Positions 14,857 through 23,080 of a stretch of DNA of 23,835 nt are shown piece after piece. The position numbers were made by a program, and so were the translations under genes. Source of the DNA: Flavobacteriales bacterium (lineage in GTDB: Bacteria; Bacteroidota; Bacteroidia; NS11-12g; UBA9320); NCBI GenBank assembly GCA_020635455.1, contig JACJZT010000016.1, positions 1 through 23,835 of the forward strand, written 5' to 3'. Each line of letters begins with the position of its first letter. Within the stretch, counting starts at the first letter, position 1. A model generated the notes under the pieces. It was not told the origin of the DNA. It saw nothing but the letters and a program-made list of their open reading frames with translations, and did not search any database.

Positions 14857-14879
14857 GTATCATTTATTTTAGATGATAC
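14857..14879 (+). other. Hairpin between the DUF6660-like gene and czcA
   Basis: GTATCAT (14857-14863) pairs perfectly with ATGATAC (14873-14879) around TTATTTTAG. It lies 40 bp after the DUF6660-like stop and lacks a following T-run. It may be a processing or attenuation structure within the operon. Confidence 0.4.
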
Positions 14880-14926
14880 TGTGCAATTAATTAGTCTACT
14901 TTGATTAACCTCATGGAGATAATTAC

Positions 14927-14945
14927 CTTATTATTAATTAATAAG
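14927..14945. promoter_or_regulatory. 19-bp AT-rich palindrome upstream of czcA
   Basis: CTTATTA (14927-14933) and TAATAAG (14939-14945) form a perfect inverted repeat around TTAAT, ending 13 bp before the czcA ATG. Length and AT-richness resemble Fur-family boxes, so this may be an operator for the nearby Fur-family repressor or part of the leader. Confidence 0.5.
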
Positions 14946-14958
14946 CCAAGTAAATAAA

Positions 14959-17900
14959 ATGATAAATAAAATAATATCTTTTTCAATAAAGAATAAGGCA
15001 CTTATAGGTCTAATGACATTAGGCTTAATTATTGGTGGAATATTTTCCATTTCCAAAGTGCCGCTTGATGCCATGCCTGACATCACAAATAATCAGGTTT
15101 TGGTTATCACTACTGCACCAAATTTAGGTACAGAAGACATCGAACAGTTCGTTACCTATCAGGTAGAACTGGCAGTTGCTAACCTTCCCGATGTTACTGA
15201 GATACGTAGTATATCAAGGTTTGGACTTTCTGTTGTGACGATTGTATTTAAAGAACGTGCAGGAACATATCTTCCCAGACAATTGGTAAGCGAGGCATTA
15301 GCTGAGGTGAAGCAGAAAATCCCAGAAGGTTTTGGAGAACCATTCATAGCACCAATCAGCACAGGGTTAGGGGAAATATATCAGTATACGCTGGAAGTGC
15401 ATCCCGATTTCGATACAATTTATGACGATATGGAACTCCGAACCATTCAAGATTGGATTGTAAAGCGACAAATGGCTATGGTGTCGGGAGTTGTGGAAGT
15501 AAACTCCTTTGGCGGCAGAGGTAAACAATACGAAGTCTCTATTAATCCTGATAAACTCAGAAGTATGGGACTGACGATATCCGATGTATTCAACGCCCTT
15601 GAAGAAAATAACCAGAATACTGGTGGTGCATATATTGAGAAGAACTTTCAAGCCAATTTTATCAGGGGTGAAGGTTTAATGAGGTCTCTTGATGATATTA
15701 AAAACACTTTGGTAGCAAACATAGATGGACAACCAATATTTATAAGGGATGTAGCTGAAGTAAATTATGGAAGTTTTGTCCGTTATGGTGCTTTTACGAA
15801 AAATGGCAAAGGTGAGGCAGTTGGTGGAATTGTGATGATGTTGAAGGGGGAGAATTCTAACGATGTAATTAAGGCAGTGAAAGAACGAATTACCTTAATT
15901 CAGAAATCATTGCCTGAAGGTGTTGTCATAAAGCCTTTTCTCGACCGCAGCAAACTCATAAAGAGTACAACCTCTACTGTTGCCGAAAATCTTTCGTTAG
16001 GTGCACTTATTGTAATATTTGTTCTGGTCATATTCTTAGGAAACCTCAGAGGTGGTTTAATCGTGGCATCGACCATTCCACTCGCATTGCTATTTGCATT
16101 TATCATGATGAATATTTTTGGAGTATGGGCAAATCTAATGAGTTTGGGAGCACTTGATTTCGGAATACTGGTAGATGGGGCAGTCATTATCGTTGAAAGT
16201 ATGATTTTCTATCTGCACAAGAAAAATTTAATTGGCACAAAACTCGACCAATCAAAACGTAATGAGATTGCCTACTCATCTGCAAGTAAAATGATGAATT
16301 CAGCATTTTTCGGTCAGTTAATCATCCTCATTGTTTTTATACCAGTATTGGCACTTCAAGGCGTTGAAGGTAAGATGTTCATTCCTATGGCAATGACATT
16401 TGGTTTTGCCGTTCTGGGAGTTGTAGTCTTGTGCCTTACTTACATTCCAATGATGGCATCCCTATTTCTTCAACCGCCTAAAACGGATAAAAAATCTTGG
16501 GGGGATAAACTAATTGGTTTACTTGAAAAGATATACAGTCCAATGATTGATTGGGCACTTAAAAGAAGTCGTATCGTAATCGCTATTGCTGTTGCATTAT
16601 TAATTTCTGGTGGTTTTCTATTTACACGTATGGGTGCTGAATTTATTCCCAAACTCGATGAAGGTGATTTCGCTTTTCAAGCGTTTCTGAAACCGGGGAC
16701 TTCTTTAACCGAGGTCATAAAAACCTCTACTCGGTTGGAACAAATTGTTTTGGAGAATTTTCCTGATGAAATAGAAAGTGTTCAAAGCAGGATTGGGGTA
16801 GCAGATTTACCAATGGACCCAATGCCAATAGACATCGCTGACATTTTTGTGATATTGAATCCTCAGGAGGAATGGACGAAAGCCGATTCAAAGGAGGAAT
16901 TAATTGATAAAGTCAAGGAAAAAGTAAGTGTTTTGGCAGGAATAAACTTTGAATTTACCCAGCCTATTGAAATGCGTTTCAATGAATTATTGACTGGTAT
17001 CCGAGAAGATGTTGCTGTTAAACTTTATGGTGACGATTTGGAAATGCTTGCTGATAAAGCCGAAGAAATCTCTGGATTAATTTCGGGTATTGATGGTGTA
17101 GCTGGTCTTAAAGCTGAAGCTACAAGAGGATTACCTCAGATAACTGTTAATTACAACCGCAATAAGCTCGGTCTTTATAATTTGACAATAAAAGACCTAA
17201 ATACAATAATTGAGTCTGCTTTTAGTGGTGGTGTGGCAGGAAGTATATACGAAGGTGAGCGGATGTTTGACCTTGTGGTGAGATTGGATGAGGAACACCG
17301 AACAAGTATTGACGATATCCGAAATTTATTCGTTAATCTCCCAGATGGCAATCAAATACCATTGAAAGAAGTTGCTGAAATCAGTTACCAGCAGGGTCCC
17401 ATGCAAATAAGTCGTGATAATACCAACAGGCGAACTTATGTTGGGATAAATGTTGAAGGAAGGGACGTTAAATCTCTTGTGGAAGAAATCCAAAGAACTT
17501 TAGATGAAAAACTTGTATTACCGACAGGTTATTATATTCGATATGGTGGTGCTTTTGAAAACCTCGAACGTGCTTCAAAAAGGTTGTCTCTTGTAGTTCC
17601 CCTTGCTTTGGCATTAATTTTTATGTTGGTGTTTTTTGCTATTAAATCGCTTAAACAAACACTCATGATTTATGTGGCAATTCCTTTTGCCGCAGTGGGT
17701 GGAGTATTTTCGTTGTTTTTTCGGGATATGCCATTTAGCATCTCTGCTGGGGTTGGTTTTATTGTCCTGTTTGGTGTTGCAGTACTAAATGGATTGGTAT
17801 TGATTAGTGGATTTAACGAACTAAAAGAGGAAGGGAAACTCCAAATTAATGAAATCATTAAAAAAGGGTCGATTAGACGAATACGTCCAATCTTGTTAAC

Positions 17901-19299
17901 TGCTTCTACTGATATTCTTGGCTTTTTACCAATGGCAATATCAACTTCCGCAGGCGCAGAAGTGCAACGACCTTTAGCAACTGTTGTGATTGGTGGTATG
18001 CTAACATCAACATTGCTAACTCTTATCGTGCTACCCATTCTATATAAGTTTGTCGAATCTAAAAAAAATGACAGAAGGCTTCCAAGAATAGGAAAGGTTG
18101 GATTACCAGCGATATTCATTATTACTCTTTTCTTATTTTCAGGTAGAGTTGAAGCACAGGATTCACCGATAACATTGCAACAGGCAATCGAACGGGCAAA
18201 TGAAAAATACCCTTCTATCAAAGCAGCCAGTTTGGAAGTTGACAAACAAAAAGCATTAAAAGCTACTGCATATGAATTGGGTACAACCTCGATTTATACA
18301 GGTAAAGAAGAAGTCTCCAACAACTCACTCGGTATTCAAAATAAGATTGGGATTGAACAGTCGAACATTGATGTATTTGGCATTTTTGCAAAGAGTAATT
18401 TATACAATGCTAAAAATCAGCAAGCTATGTCAGGCATGAATCTTGCAGAGTACGAATTAGCCCGTGATGTTAGTTTGGCATGGTACAACGCTGTCTTTGC
18501 TAAGAAGCAATGGTTGCTTTTCAAACAACTTGATACTTTGTATGCCGCTTTTCAGAAAGCTGCTGAGTTAAGGTATAAGACACAGGCAACTTCCAAAATT
18601 GAATATCTCTCGGCAGCAGCCAAGTACAAAGAATTACAGGTTAATATTAAGAAAGCTGAGAGTAGGTATTTGGCAACTTTACAACTTCTTAATCAATATT
18701 TATTATATCCGAAAGCTGTCGATGTTAACATCCAGAATTTAGAAGGGCATGTATTTAATAATTCTTCCGAAAGTGATTCTTTGGATGGAAGCCCGTTACT
18801 TAATTATTATTCAACAGGAGTCGATGTTGCTGAATTAGCATGGAAAGCAGAGAAGTCAAATATCTTACCGAAGTTTAGCTTGGGATACAAAGTGCAAGCA
18901 GTTGATGGCAATTCAGGTTTTTATGGATGGGAAGCAGGTATTTCTGTTCCATTGGTTTTCTTTTCTCAATCTGGTAAAAATAAAGCATCGAAAATAGATT
19001 TCCAGATTGTGGGTCAACAATATGAACAAGCACAACTGGAATTATCTGCTGTTTATAATCAGCAGATTAGCAGACTTAATGCCCTAAGCCAAGTTATTGA
19101 CTATTATCAGACTGAAGCACTGCCGTTAGCGGATGAGCAAATTGAGGCATCGAAACTGGCATATCGGCTTGGAAACATAGACTACATTCAGTTTATTCAG
19201 AATGTAGAAGCCGCTATCGACACAAAACAGGGTTTCTTAATGCAGCAGGCAGAGTACTTTGAATTATCTGCCCAACTGAAATATTTAACAGGAAAATAA
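14959..19299 (+). CDS. czcA: CzcA-type heavy-metal RND pump fused to a TolC-like outer-membrane factor
   Basis: 1446 aa in two parts. Residues 1 to about 1035 are a complete HME-RND pump: PLDAMPDITNNQV at the N-terminus, two large periplasmic loops and 12 expected membrane helices. TM4 carries D400-FGILV-D406-GA, the DFG...DGA signature of Zn/Co/Cd pumps (CzcA), not the Cu/Ag CusA form. A hydrophobic segment at about 1046-1061 ending VEAQ (to 1067) acts as an internal signal/anchor. Residues 1068-1446 are an OEP/TolC-like factor (ITLQQAIERANEKYPSIKAA; repeated coiled-coil helices). The reading frame is continuous, so it is a genuine fusion, known in Bacteroidota. Together with the adaptor it exports metal from inner to outer membrane. 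Confidence 0.95.
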   Translation: MINKIISFSIKNKALIGLMTLGLIIGGIFSISKVPLDAMPDITNNQVLVITTAPNLGTEDIEQFVTYQVELAVANLPDVTEIRSISRFGLSVVTIVFKERAGTYLPRQLVSEALAEVKQKIPEGFGEPFIAPISTGLGEIYQYTLEVHPDFDTIYDDMELRTIQDWIVKRQMAMVSGVVEVNSFGGRGKQYEVSINPDKLRSMGLTISDVFNALEENNQNTGGAYIEKNFQANFIRGEGLMRSLDDIKNTLVANIDGQPIFIRDVAEVNYGSFVRYGAFTKNGKGEAVGGIVMMLKGENSNDVIKAVKERITLIQKSLPEGVVIKPFLDRSKLIKSTTSTVAENLSLGALIVIFVLVIFLGNLRGGLIVASTIPLALLFAFIMMNIFGVWANLMSLGALDFGILVDGAVIIVESMIFYLHKKNLIGTKLDQSKRNEIAYSSASKMMNSAFFGQLIILIVFIPVLALQGVEGKMFIPMAMTFGFAVLGVVVLCLTYIPMMASLFLQPPKTDKKSWGDKLIGLLEKIYSPMIDWALKRSRIVIAIAVALLISGGFLFTRMGAEFIPKLDEGDFAFQAFLKPGTSLTEVIKTSTRLEQIVLENFPDEIESVQSRIGVADLPMDPMPIDIADIFVILNPQEEWTKADSKEELIDKVKEKVSVLAGINFEFTQPIEMRFNELLTGIREDVAVKLYGDDLEMLADKAEEISGLISGIDGVAGLKAEATRGLPQITVNYNRNKLGLYNLTIKDLNTIIESAFSGGVAGSIYEGERMFDLVVRLDEEHRTSIDDIRNLFVNLPDGNQIPLKEVAEISYQQGPMQISRDNTNRRTYVGINVEGRDVKSLVEEIQRTLDEKLVLPTGYYIRYGGAFENLERASKRLSLVVPLALALIFMLVFFAIKSLKQTLMIYVAIPFAAVGGVFSLFFRDMPFSISAGVGFIVLFGVAVLNGLVLISGFNELKEEGKLQINEIIKKGSIRRIRPILLTASTDILGFLPMAISTSAGAEVQRPLATVVIGGMLTSTLLTLIVLPILYKFVESKKNDRRLPRIGKVGLPAIFIITLFLFSGRVEAQDSPITLQQAIERANEKYPSIKAASLEVDKQKALKATAYELGTTSIYTGKEEVSNNSLGIQNKIGIEQSNIDVFGIFAKSNLYNAKNQQAMSGMNLAEYELARDVSLAWYNAVFAKKQWLLFKQLDTLYAAFQKAAELRYKTQATSKIEYLSAAAKYKELQVNIKKAESRYLATLQLLNQYLLYPKAVDVNIQNLEGHVFNNSSESDSLDGSPLLNYYSTGVDVAELAWKAEKSNILPKFSLGYKVQAVDGNSGFYGWEAGISVPLVFFSQSGKNKASKIDFQIVGQQYEQAQLELSAVYNQQISRLNALSQVIDYYQTEALPLADEQIEASKLAYRLGNIDYIQFIQNVEAAIDTKQGFLMQQAEYFELSAQLKYLTGK

Positions 19300-19318
19300 T
19301 CAACAAAATAAAATAGTT

Positions 19319-20611
19319 ATGAAAACAAAAATATTTATAGTATTCATTGGCATTGTAACCATTATGTCATGCAATTCCAAAAACACAGGTGTTCCTGAAG
19401 GTGAAGAACACGAAGAGCAAAGTCCTGAGGGAGTGGTTATGCTGAATGAGAAACAACGGGATGCACTCAATTTAAAACTTGGAGTATTCCAGATGCGGAA
19501 TTTAACAACGGTAGTAAAAACAAACGGACAATTAGAAGTCCCACCATCCAGTACAGCCAATATTACCCCGATTATTGGTGGTAATGTTAAAGAGATTAAA
19601 GTGTTTCATGGTGATAAAGTAACTAAAGGGCAAGAACTTGTGGTGCTCGAACATCCTGATTACATAGTTCTTCAAGAGAATTTTGCTGAAATAGCAAATA
19701 ACCTTGAATACTTAGAACAGGAATATTTACGCCAAAAGGAATTATTCGAGAACAATGTTGGTTCAGGACAAGAATACCAACTGGCGAAATCGGAATTTAA
19801 TACAGCAAAAGCTAAATACGAAGGTTTGAAATCACGTTTGCAAATGGTTCATCTTTCTCCTGAAGAAGTTAAGGATGGGAAGATATCAAGTACCATCAGT
19901 ATCGTATCTCCCATTAATGGTTTTGTGAATGATATTAATATTAAAGTAGGTACATATGTTGACTCAAAAGACATAATATTTGAAATAGCTGACAATAATT
20001 CAATTCATGCTGACTTTATGATATATGAAAAGGATGTTCACCTTTTAAAGGAAGGTCAAAAAGTTCATTTTACTGTTTCGAACAGACCTGAGGAAGAACT
20101 TACAGGTACTGTCTTTGCTATTGGAAAAGAATTTGAAGCCAGTTCAAGGGCACTTCATATCCATGCAAAGATAAATGATAAAACTTCCAACCTCATTTCA
20201 GGGATGTATATCTCAGGTCATTTGCATACAGATGAAAAATACACCCGAACTCTTCCAAACGATGCCATTGTTACTGAAGGAACAAAATCGTTCATCTTTA
20301 TTTTGGATAATGAAGCTATTGGAGAACATGGGCGAGACGAATCAGAACAAGCAGGACATGATGAGGATGACAAATCTCAGTTGGATGAAGAAAACCATAA
20401 AGGGCATGCGCATGGTGACGATGATGATAATGATGGAGAAGAGAATATAATGGCATTCAGGATGATAGAGGTCATTACTGGACTTAAAGATGATGGATAT
20501 ACTGAAATCCATTTGATTAACTCTTTGCCAGAAAACACGCAAGTTGTGATGAATGCAGCATACTATTTACTGGCTGATATGAAAAAAGAGGAAACCGAAC
20601 ACGAACATTAG
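19319..20611 (+). CDS. czcB: CzcB-type periplasmic adaptor lipoprotein
   Basis: 430 aa. The lipobox ends at C18 (IVTIMSC), predicting a lipid-anchored periplasmic protein. ANITPIIGGNVKEIKVFHGD is the first lipoyl half, followed by a coiled-coil hairpin (FAEIANNLEYLEQEYLRQKE) and the second lipoyl half ISIVSPINGFVNDINIKVGT. Beta-barrel and membrane-proximal domains follow. Residues 335-376 are an added His/Asp/Glu-rich loop (HGRDESE...HAHGDDDDND), likely to bind divalent metal. It bridges the RND pump and the outer-membrane factor, starts 20 bp after the fused pump gene and is surely in the same operon. Confidence 0.93.
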   Translation: MKTKIFIVFIGIVTIMSCNSKNTGVPEGEEHEEQSPEGVVMLNEKQRDALNLKLGVFQMRNLTTVVKTNGQLEVPPSSTANITPIIGGNVKEIKVFHGDKVTKGQELVVLEHPDYIVLQENFAEIANNLEYLEQEYLRQKELFENNVGSGQEYQLAKSEFNTAKAKYEGLKSRLQMVHLSPEEVKDGKISSTISIVSPINGFVNDINIKVGTYVDSKDIIFEIADNNSIHADFMIYEKDVHLLKEGQKVHFTVSNRPEEELTGTVFAIGKEFEASSRALHIHAKINDKTSNLISGMYISGHLHTDEKYTRTLPNDAIVTEGTKSFIFILDNEAIGEHGRDESEQAGHDEDDKSQLDEENHKGHAHGDDDDNDGEENIMAFRMIEVITGLKDDGYTEIHLINSLPENTQVVMNAAYYLLADMKKEETEHEH

Positions 20612-20622
20612 AATTAAATATC

Positions 20623-20961
20623 ATGAAAGAAATAAAAGCAATTGTAAGACCAAATAAGGTAAATGAAATTGTTCAACAACTCAAAGATAATGGTTTTGAG
20701 AACATTACAATTTCATCAGCAGAAGGTACTGGGAAGTTTCAGGATGAAAAGGCATTCGTTTCTCAGATTTTTTCTATTACTGATAGCCCAATGGCTAAAA
20801 TTGAAATTGTCGTAAATAAGGAACAGGTGAACACCGTAGTGAATATCATTTCGGAATATGGTAAAACACTTCACTCAGGTGACGGGTTAATATATGTATC
20901 CGATGTTGAAAAGACATACCGAGTAAAAACTGGTATGGAAAACGGGGAGCACAAATATTAG
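20623..20961 (+). CDS. PII-like signalling protein of the metal-efflux operon
   Basis: 112 aa, the PII fold length. MKEIKAIVRPNKVNEIVQQL is the classic PII N-terminal strand-helix, and KIEIVVNKEQVNTVVNIISE gives the second ferredoxin-like half. The T-loop region (about 33-55) is not that of GlnB/GlnK: it has GTGKFQDEKAFVSQIF and lacks the usual uridylylation Tyr context. The end GDGLIYVSDVEKTYRVKTG matches the PII B/C-loop 'GDGkIfv..ve...rirtg'. It lies 11 bp after czcB. PII-like proteins beside czc genes are known in Bacteroidota; what this one binds or regulates is not established. Confidence 0.85.
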   Translation: MKEIKAIVRPNKVNEIVQQLKDNGFENITISSAEGTGKFQDEKAFVSQIFSITDSPMAKIEIVVNKEQVNTVVNIISEYGKTLHSGDGLIYVSDVEKTYRVKTGMENGEHKY

Positions 20962-20968
20962 AATAATA

Positions 20969-20998
20969 GCAAGTTATCCTAAAAACAGGGTAACTTGC
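20969..20998 (+). promoter_or_regulatory. 12-bp intercistronic hairpin, one half of an alternative pair
   Basis: GCAAGTTATCCT (20969-20980) pairs with AGGGTAACTTGC (20987-20998), 12 bp with one G-T wobble, loop AAAAAC. It begins 8 bp after the PII-like stop. There is no clean T-run after it. A second GCAAGTTA copy at 21020-21027 can compete for the same 3' arm. Confidence 0.6.
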
Positions 20999-21019
20999 CA
21001 TTTCAATTGTTTATCATTA

Positions 21020-21027
21020 GCAAGTTA
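21020..21027 (+). repeat. Second GCAAGTTA copy just before a start codon
   Basis: AGCAAGTTAT at 21019-21028 repeats the sequence at 20968-20977. It can pair with TAACTTGC (20991-20998), excluding the upstream hairpin, and lies only 6 bp before the ATG at 21034, where ribosomes bind. This geometry allows a two-state switch on translation of the next gene. Confidence 0.45.
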
Positions 21028-21033
21028 TAGATA

Positions 21034-21828
21034 ATGTTTAAGAGTACCTATAAGATTTCCAAACTGGATTGCCCTTCTGAAGAATCCCTAATCAGGATAA
21101 AGCTGGAAGGATTATCCAGTATTAAAAGTTTGATATTCGATATAGAAAACCGAAATCTCACAGTCTTTCATTCTGAAGACAGTGGGGAAATCGAAAAACG
21201 TTTAAATGAACTAAATTTAGGCTCAGAACGTAAAGAAACAACCATCGTCAAACAGGAGGAATTTATAAACAATCCATCAGTACAGTCAAAACTTCTTTGG
21301 ACAGTACTGATTATCAATTTTGCTTTTTTTATAATCGAAATCACTACTGGATTTATTTCAAAATCCATGGGTTTGGTTGCCGATTCATTGGACATGTTGG
21401 CAGATGCTATGGTTTATGGTCTTAGCCTCTGGGCAGTTGGTTCAACGGTTTTCCGAAAGAAAAAAGTAGCGAGACTTAGCGGGTATTTTCAACTGGCATT
21501 AGCTCTAATTGGTTTGATTGAGGTAATACGCAGATTTATAAGTGTTGAAGCCGTCCCAGATTTTAGAACGATGATTATTGTATCGATACTGGCATTAGTT
21601 GCCAATTCAATATGCCTCTATTTATTGCAGAAATCAAAGAGTGAAGAGGCACATATGAAAGCTACTATGATTTTCACTTCGAATGATATAATAATTAATA
21701 CTGGTATTATTGTAGCAGGTATATTAGTTTTGTTGACCCATTCAAAATATCCTGACTTAATAATTGGTGCAATTGTTTTCTTAATCGTTGTCCGAGGTGC
21801 TTTCAGAATTTTGAAACTTGGGAAATAG
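21034..21828 (+). CDS. HMA-like domain fused to a CDF-type membrane domain
   Basis: 264 aa. Residues 1-75 are a ferredoxin-like HMA domain (YKISKLDCPSEESLIRIKL) with one Cys (C13) in place of the usual CxxC. Six hydrophobic segments follow from about residue 90. ADSLDMLAD with D120-x3-D124 in TM2 resembles the CDF metal site. The TM5 counterpart, SNDIIIN (D218-x3-N222), lacks the standard HxxxD. There is no cytoplasmic C-terminal domain. It probably binds and moves divalent cations, perhaps with different selectivity from the CDF gene that follows 7 bp later. Related proteins are annotated only as 'cation transporter'. Confidence 0.82.
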   Translation: MFKSTYKISKLDCPSEESLIRIKLEGLSSIKSLIFDIENRNLTVFHSEDSGEIEKRLNELNLGSERKETTIVKQEEFINNPSVQSKLLWTVLIINFAFFIIEITTGFISKSMGLVADSLDMLADAMVYGLSLWAVGSTVFRKKKVARLSGYFQLALALIGLIEVIRRFISVEAVPDFRTMIIVSILALVANSICLYLLQKSKSEEAHMKATMIFTSNDIIINTGIIVAGILVLLTHSKYPDLIIGAIVFLIVVRGAFRILKLGK

Positions 21829-21835
21829 ATTGTAT

Positions 21836-22726
21836 ATGGCACATTCACATGAACATAAAGTCGTTACAGGACATAGCAAGGCATTTGCAATTGGTATTGG
21901 TTTAAATATAGTCTTTGTAGCTGTAGAAATCTTTTACGGACTATTGGCAAATTCTTCAGCATTATTAGCCGATGCAGGGCACAACGCCAGTGACGTTTTA
22001 AGTTTGATATTCGCATGGACAGCAGTCTGGCTTGCTACTATGAAGCCAAAAGGAAAATATACATATGGCTTGCGCAAAACAACAATCCTTGTATCTATTC
22101 TGAATGCACTATTGCTTTTCGGAGCGGTCATCGCTATAGGTTGGGATGCAATTGGGAAATTAAAAAATCCAGAACCAGTCGCAGGGACTCAGGTAATGAT
22201 TGTTGCAGGAATAGGTGTGGTAATTAACACCATTACAGCCTTGTTTTTTATGAAAGGTCAAAAGGACGACCTGAATATCAAAGGGGCATTCCTGCACATG
22301 GCAGCCGATGCGGGAGTTTCTTTAGGGGTAGTGATTGCTGGACTACTGATAAACCTCACAGGAATTCAATGGATTGACCCCGTAATGAGTTTTATTATCA
22401 TTCTGGTTATTCTCTGGGGTACATGGCGTTTATTTACTGATTCCATTGATTTAGCACTGGATGCCGTGCCTAAAAATATAAAACTTGAAGAAGTACGGAA
22501 GTTTCTTATATCTCAGGATGGGGTCGAAGACATTCATGATTTGCACATATGGGCAATGAGCACAACTCAAGTTGCCTTAACTGCCCACTTGATTATGCCA
22601 AAAGGACATAGGGACGATTTTATTACTAACCTACAGGAGCAGTTGAAACACAAATTCGGAATTGGACATACTACATTTCAGACTGAAACTAAATCACTGC
22701 AAGAAAACTGTTTGACAGATTGTTAA
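21836..22726 (+). CDS. czcD: CDF-family divalent metal exporter (CzcD-like)
   Basis: 296 aa from the ATG at 21836; a TTG at 21818 would overlap the upstream gene. The N-terminus is His-rich (MAHSHEHKVVTGHS). TM2 has H49-x3-D53 (ADAGHNASD) and TM5 H154-x3-D158 (LHMAADAGV), the canonical Zn2+/Cd2+/Co2+ site. The cytoplasmic ferredoxin-like C-terminal domain is present (LEEVRKFLISQDGVEDIHDL, HLIMPKGHRDD). It exports Zn/Cd/Co from cytoplasm to periplasm, feeding the RND pump. It is the last gene of the metal operon. The neighbouring minus-strand stop is only 10 bp away and no clear terminator was seen. Confidence 0.94.
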   Translation: MAHSHEHKVVTGHSKAFAIGIGLNIVFVAVEIFYGLLANSSALLADAGHNASDVLSLIFAWTAVWLATMKPKGKYTYGLRKTTILVSILNALLLFGAVIAIGWDAIGKLKNPEPVAGTQVMIVAGIGVVINTITALFFMKGQKDDLNIKGAFLHMAADAGVSLGVVIAGLLINLTGIQWIDPVMSFIIILVILWGTWRLFTDSIDLALDAVPKNIKLEEVRKFLISQDGVEDIHDLHIWAMSTTQVALTAHLIMPKGHRDDFITNLQEQLKHKFGIGHTTFQTETKSLQENCLTDC

Positions 22727-22736
22727 CCATGTAAAT

Positions 22737-23033
22737 TTAATTAAGAAAATAATGAGTTCCTGCTATCAATGTTGATAAGCCTTCATTATCATGCAGACCC
22801 ATATCAAGAACCATCAAGGCAAGTTCATCCAAATGCTCACCAAGAACATCCTGATTGGCTGCCTGAGCCAAAATAAAGCCGTCTCCGACCTTTATCCTGC
22901 CAATGACAACAGGATTTCCATCAGAATCAGTTTCCCTGCGGATTGTGCCATGAAAACAACGACTCCAATCATTACCTGCTTTGGCACAGAAGATTTCCCT
23001 GATTTCCAGCTTCGGTGTTTTATCCATAATCAT
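22737..23033 (-). CDS. Unknown protein, first of three on the minus strand (98 aa)
   Basis: I do not recognise it. The start at 23033 (MIMDKTPKLEIRE) is preferred; 23048 and 23027 are alternatives. It is soluble, with beta-rich IVIGRIKVGDGFILAQAA-like content (PVVIGRIKVGDGFILAQA) then a helical acidic tail (LGEHLDELALMVLDMGLHDN). Two Cys (FCAKAGNDWSRC) are spaced by eight residues. The reading is preferred over a plus-strand frame at 22791-23066 because of its protein-like composition and better start. It may form an operon with the next two genes. Confidence 0.68.
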   Translation of the reverse strand: MIMDKTPKLEIREIFCAKAGNDWSRCFHGTIRRETDSDGNPVVIGRIKVGDGFILAQAANQDVLGEHLDELALMVLDMGLHDNEGLSTLIAGTHYFLN

Positions 23034-23080
23034 TTTATATATAAACACTTATACGGAATAATTTAAGAAATGTTACAGTA

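Noticed and set aside
17670..18245. Long antisense open frame within czcA
   Set aside because: Antisense shadow of a conserved RND/OMF coding frame, with no family-like motifs.
21819..21826. CTTGGGAA, resembling the tRNA junction sequence, as a right-end att site
   Set aside because: Only 8 bp match, inside the HMA-CDF coding sequence, with no T-arm or acceptor sequence beside it.
22791..23066. Plus-strand open frame opposite the 98-aa minus-strand gene
   Set aside because: The minus-strand frame has a more protein-like composition, and the minus-strand genes form a consistent operon; not absolutely certain.
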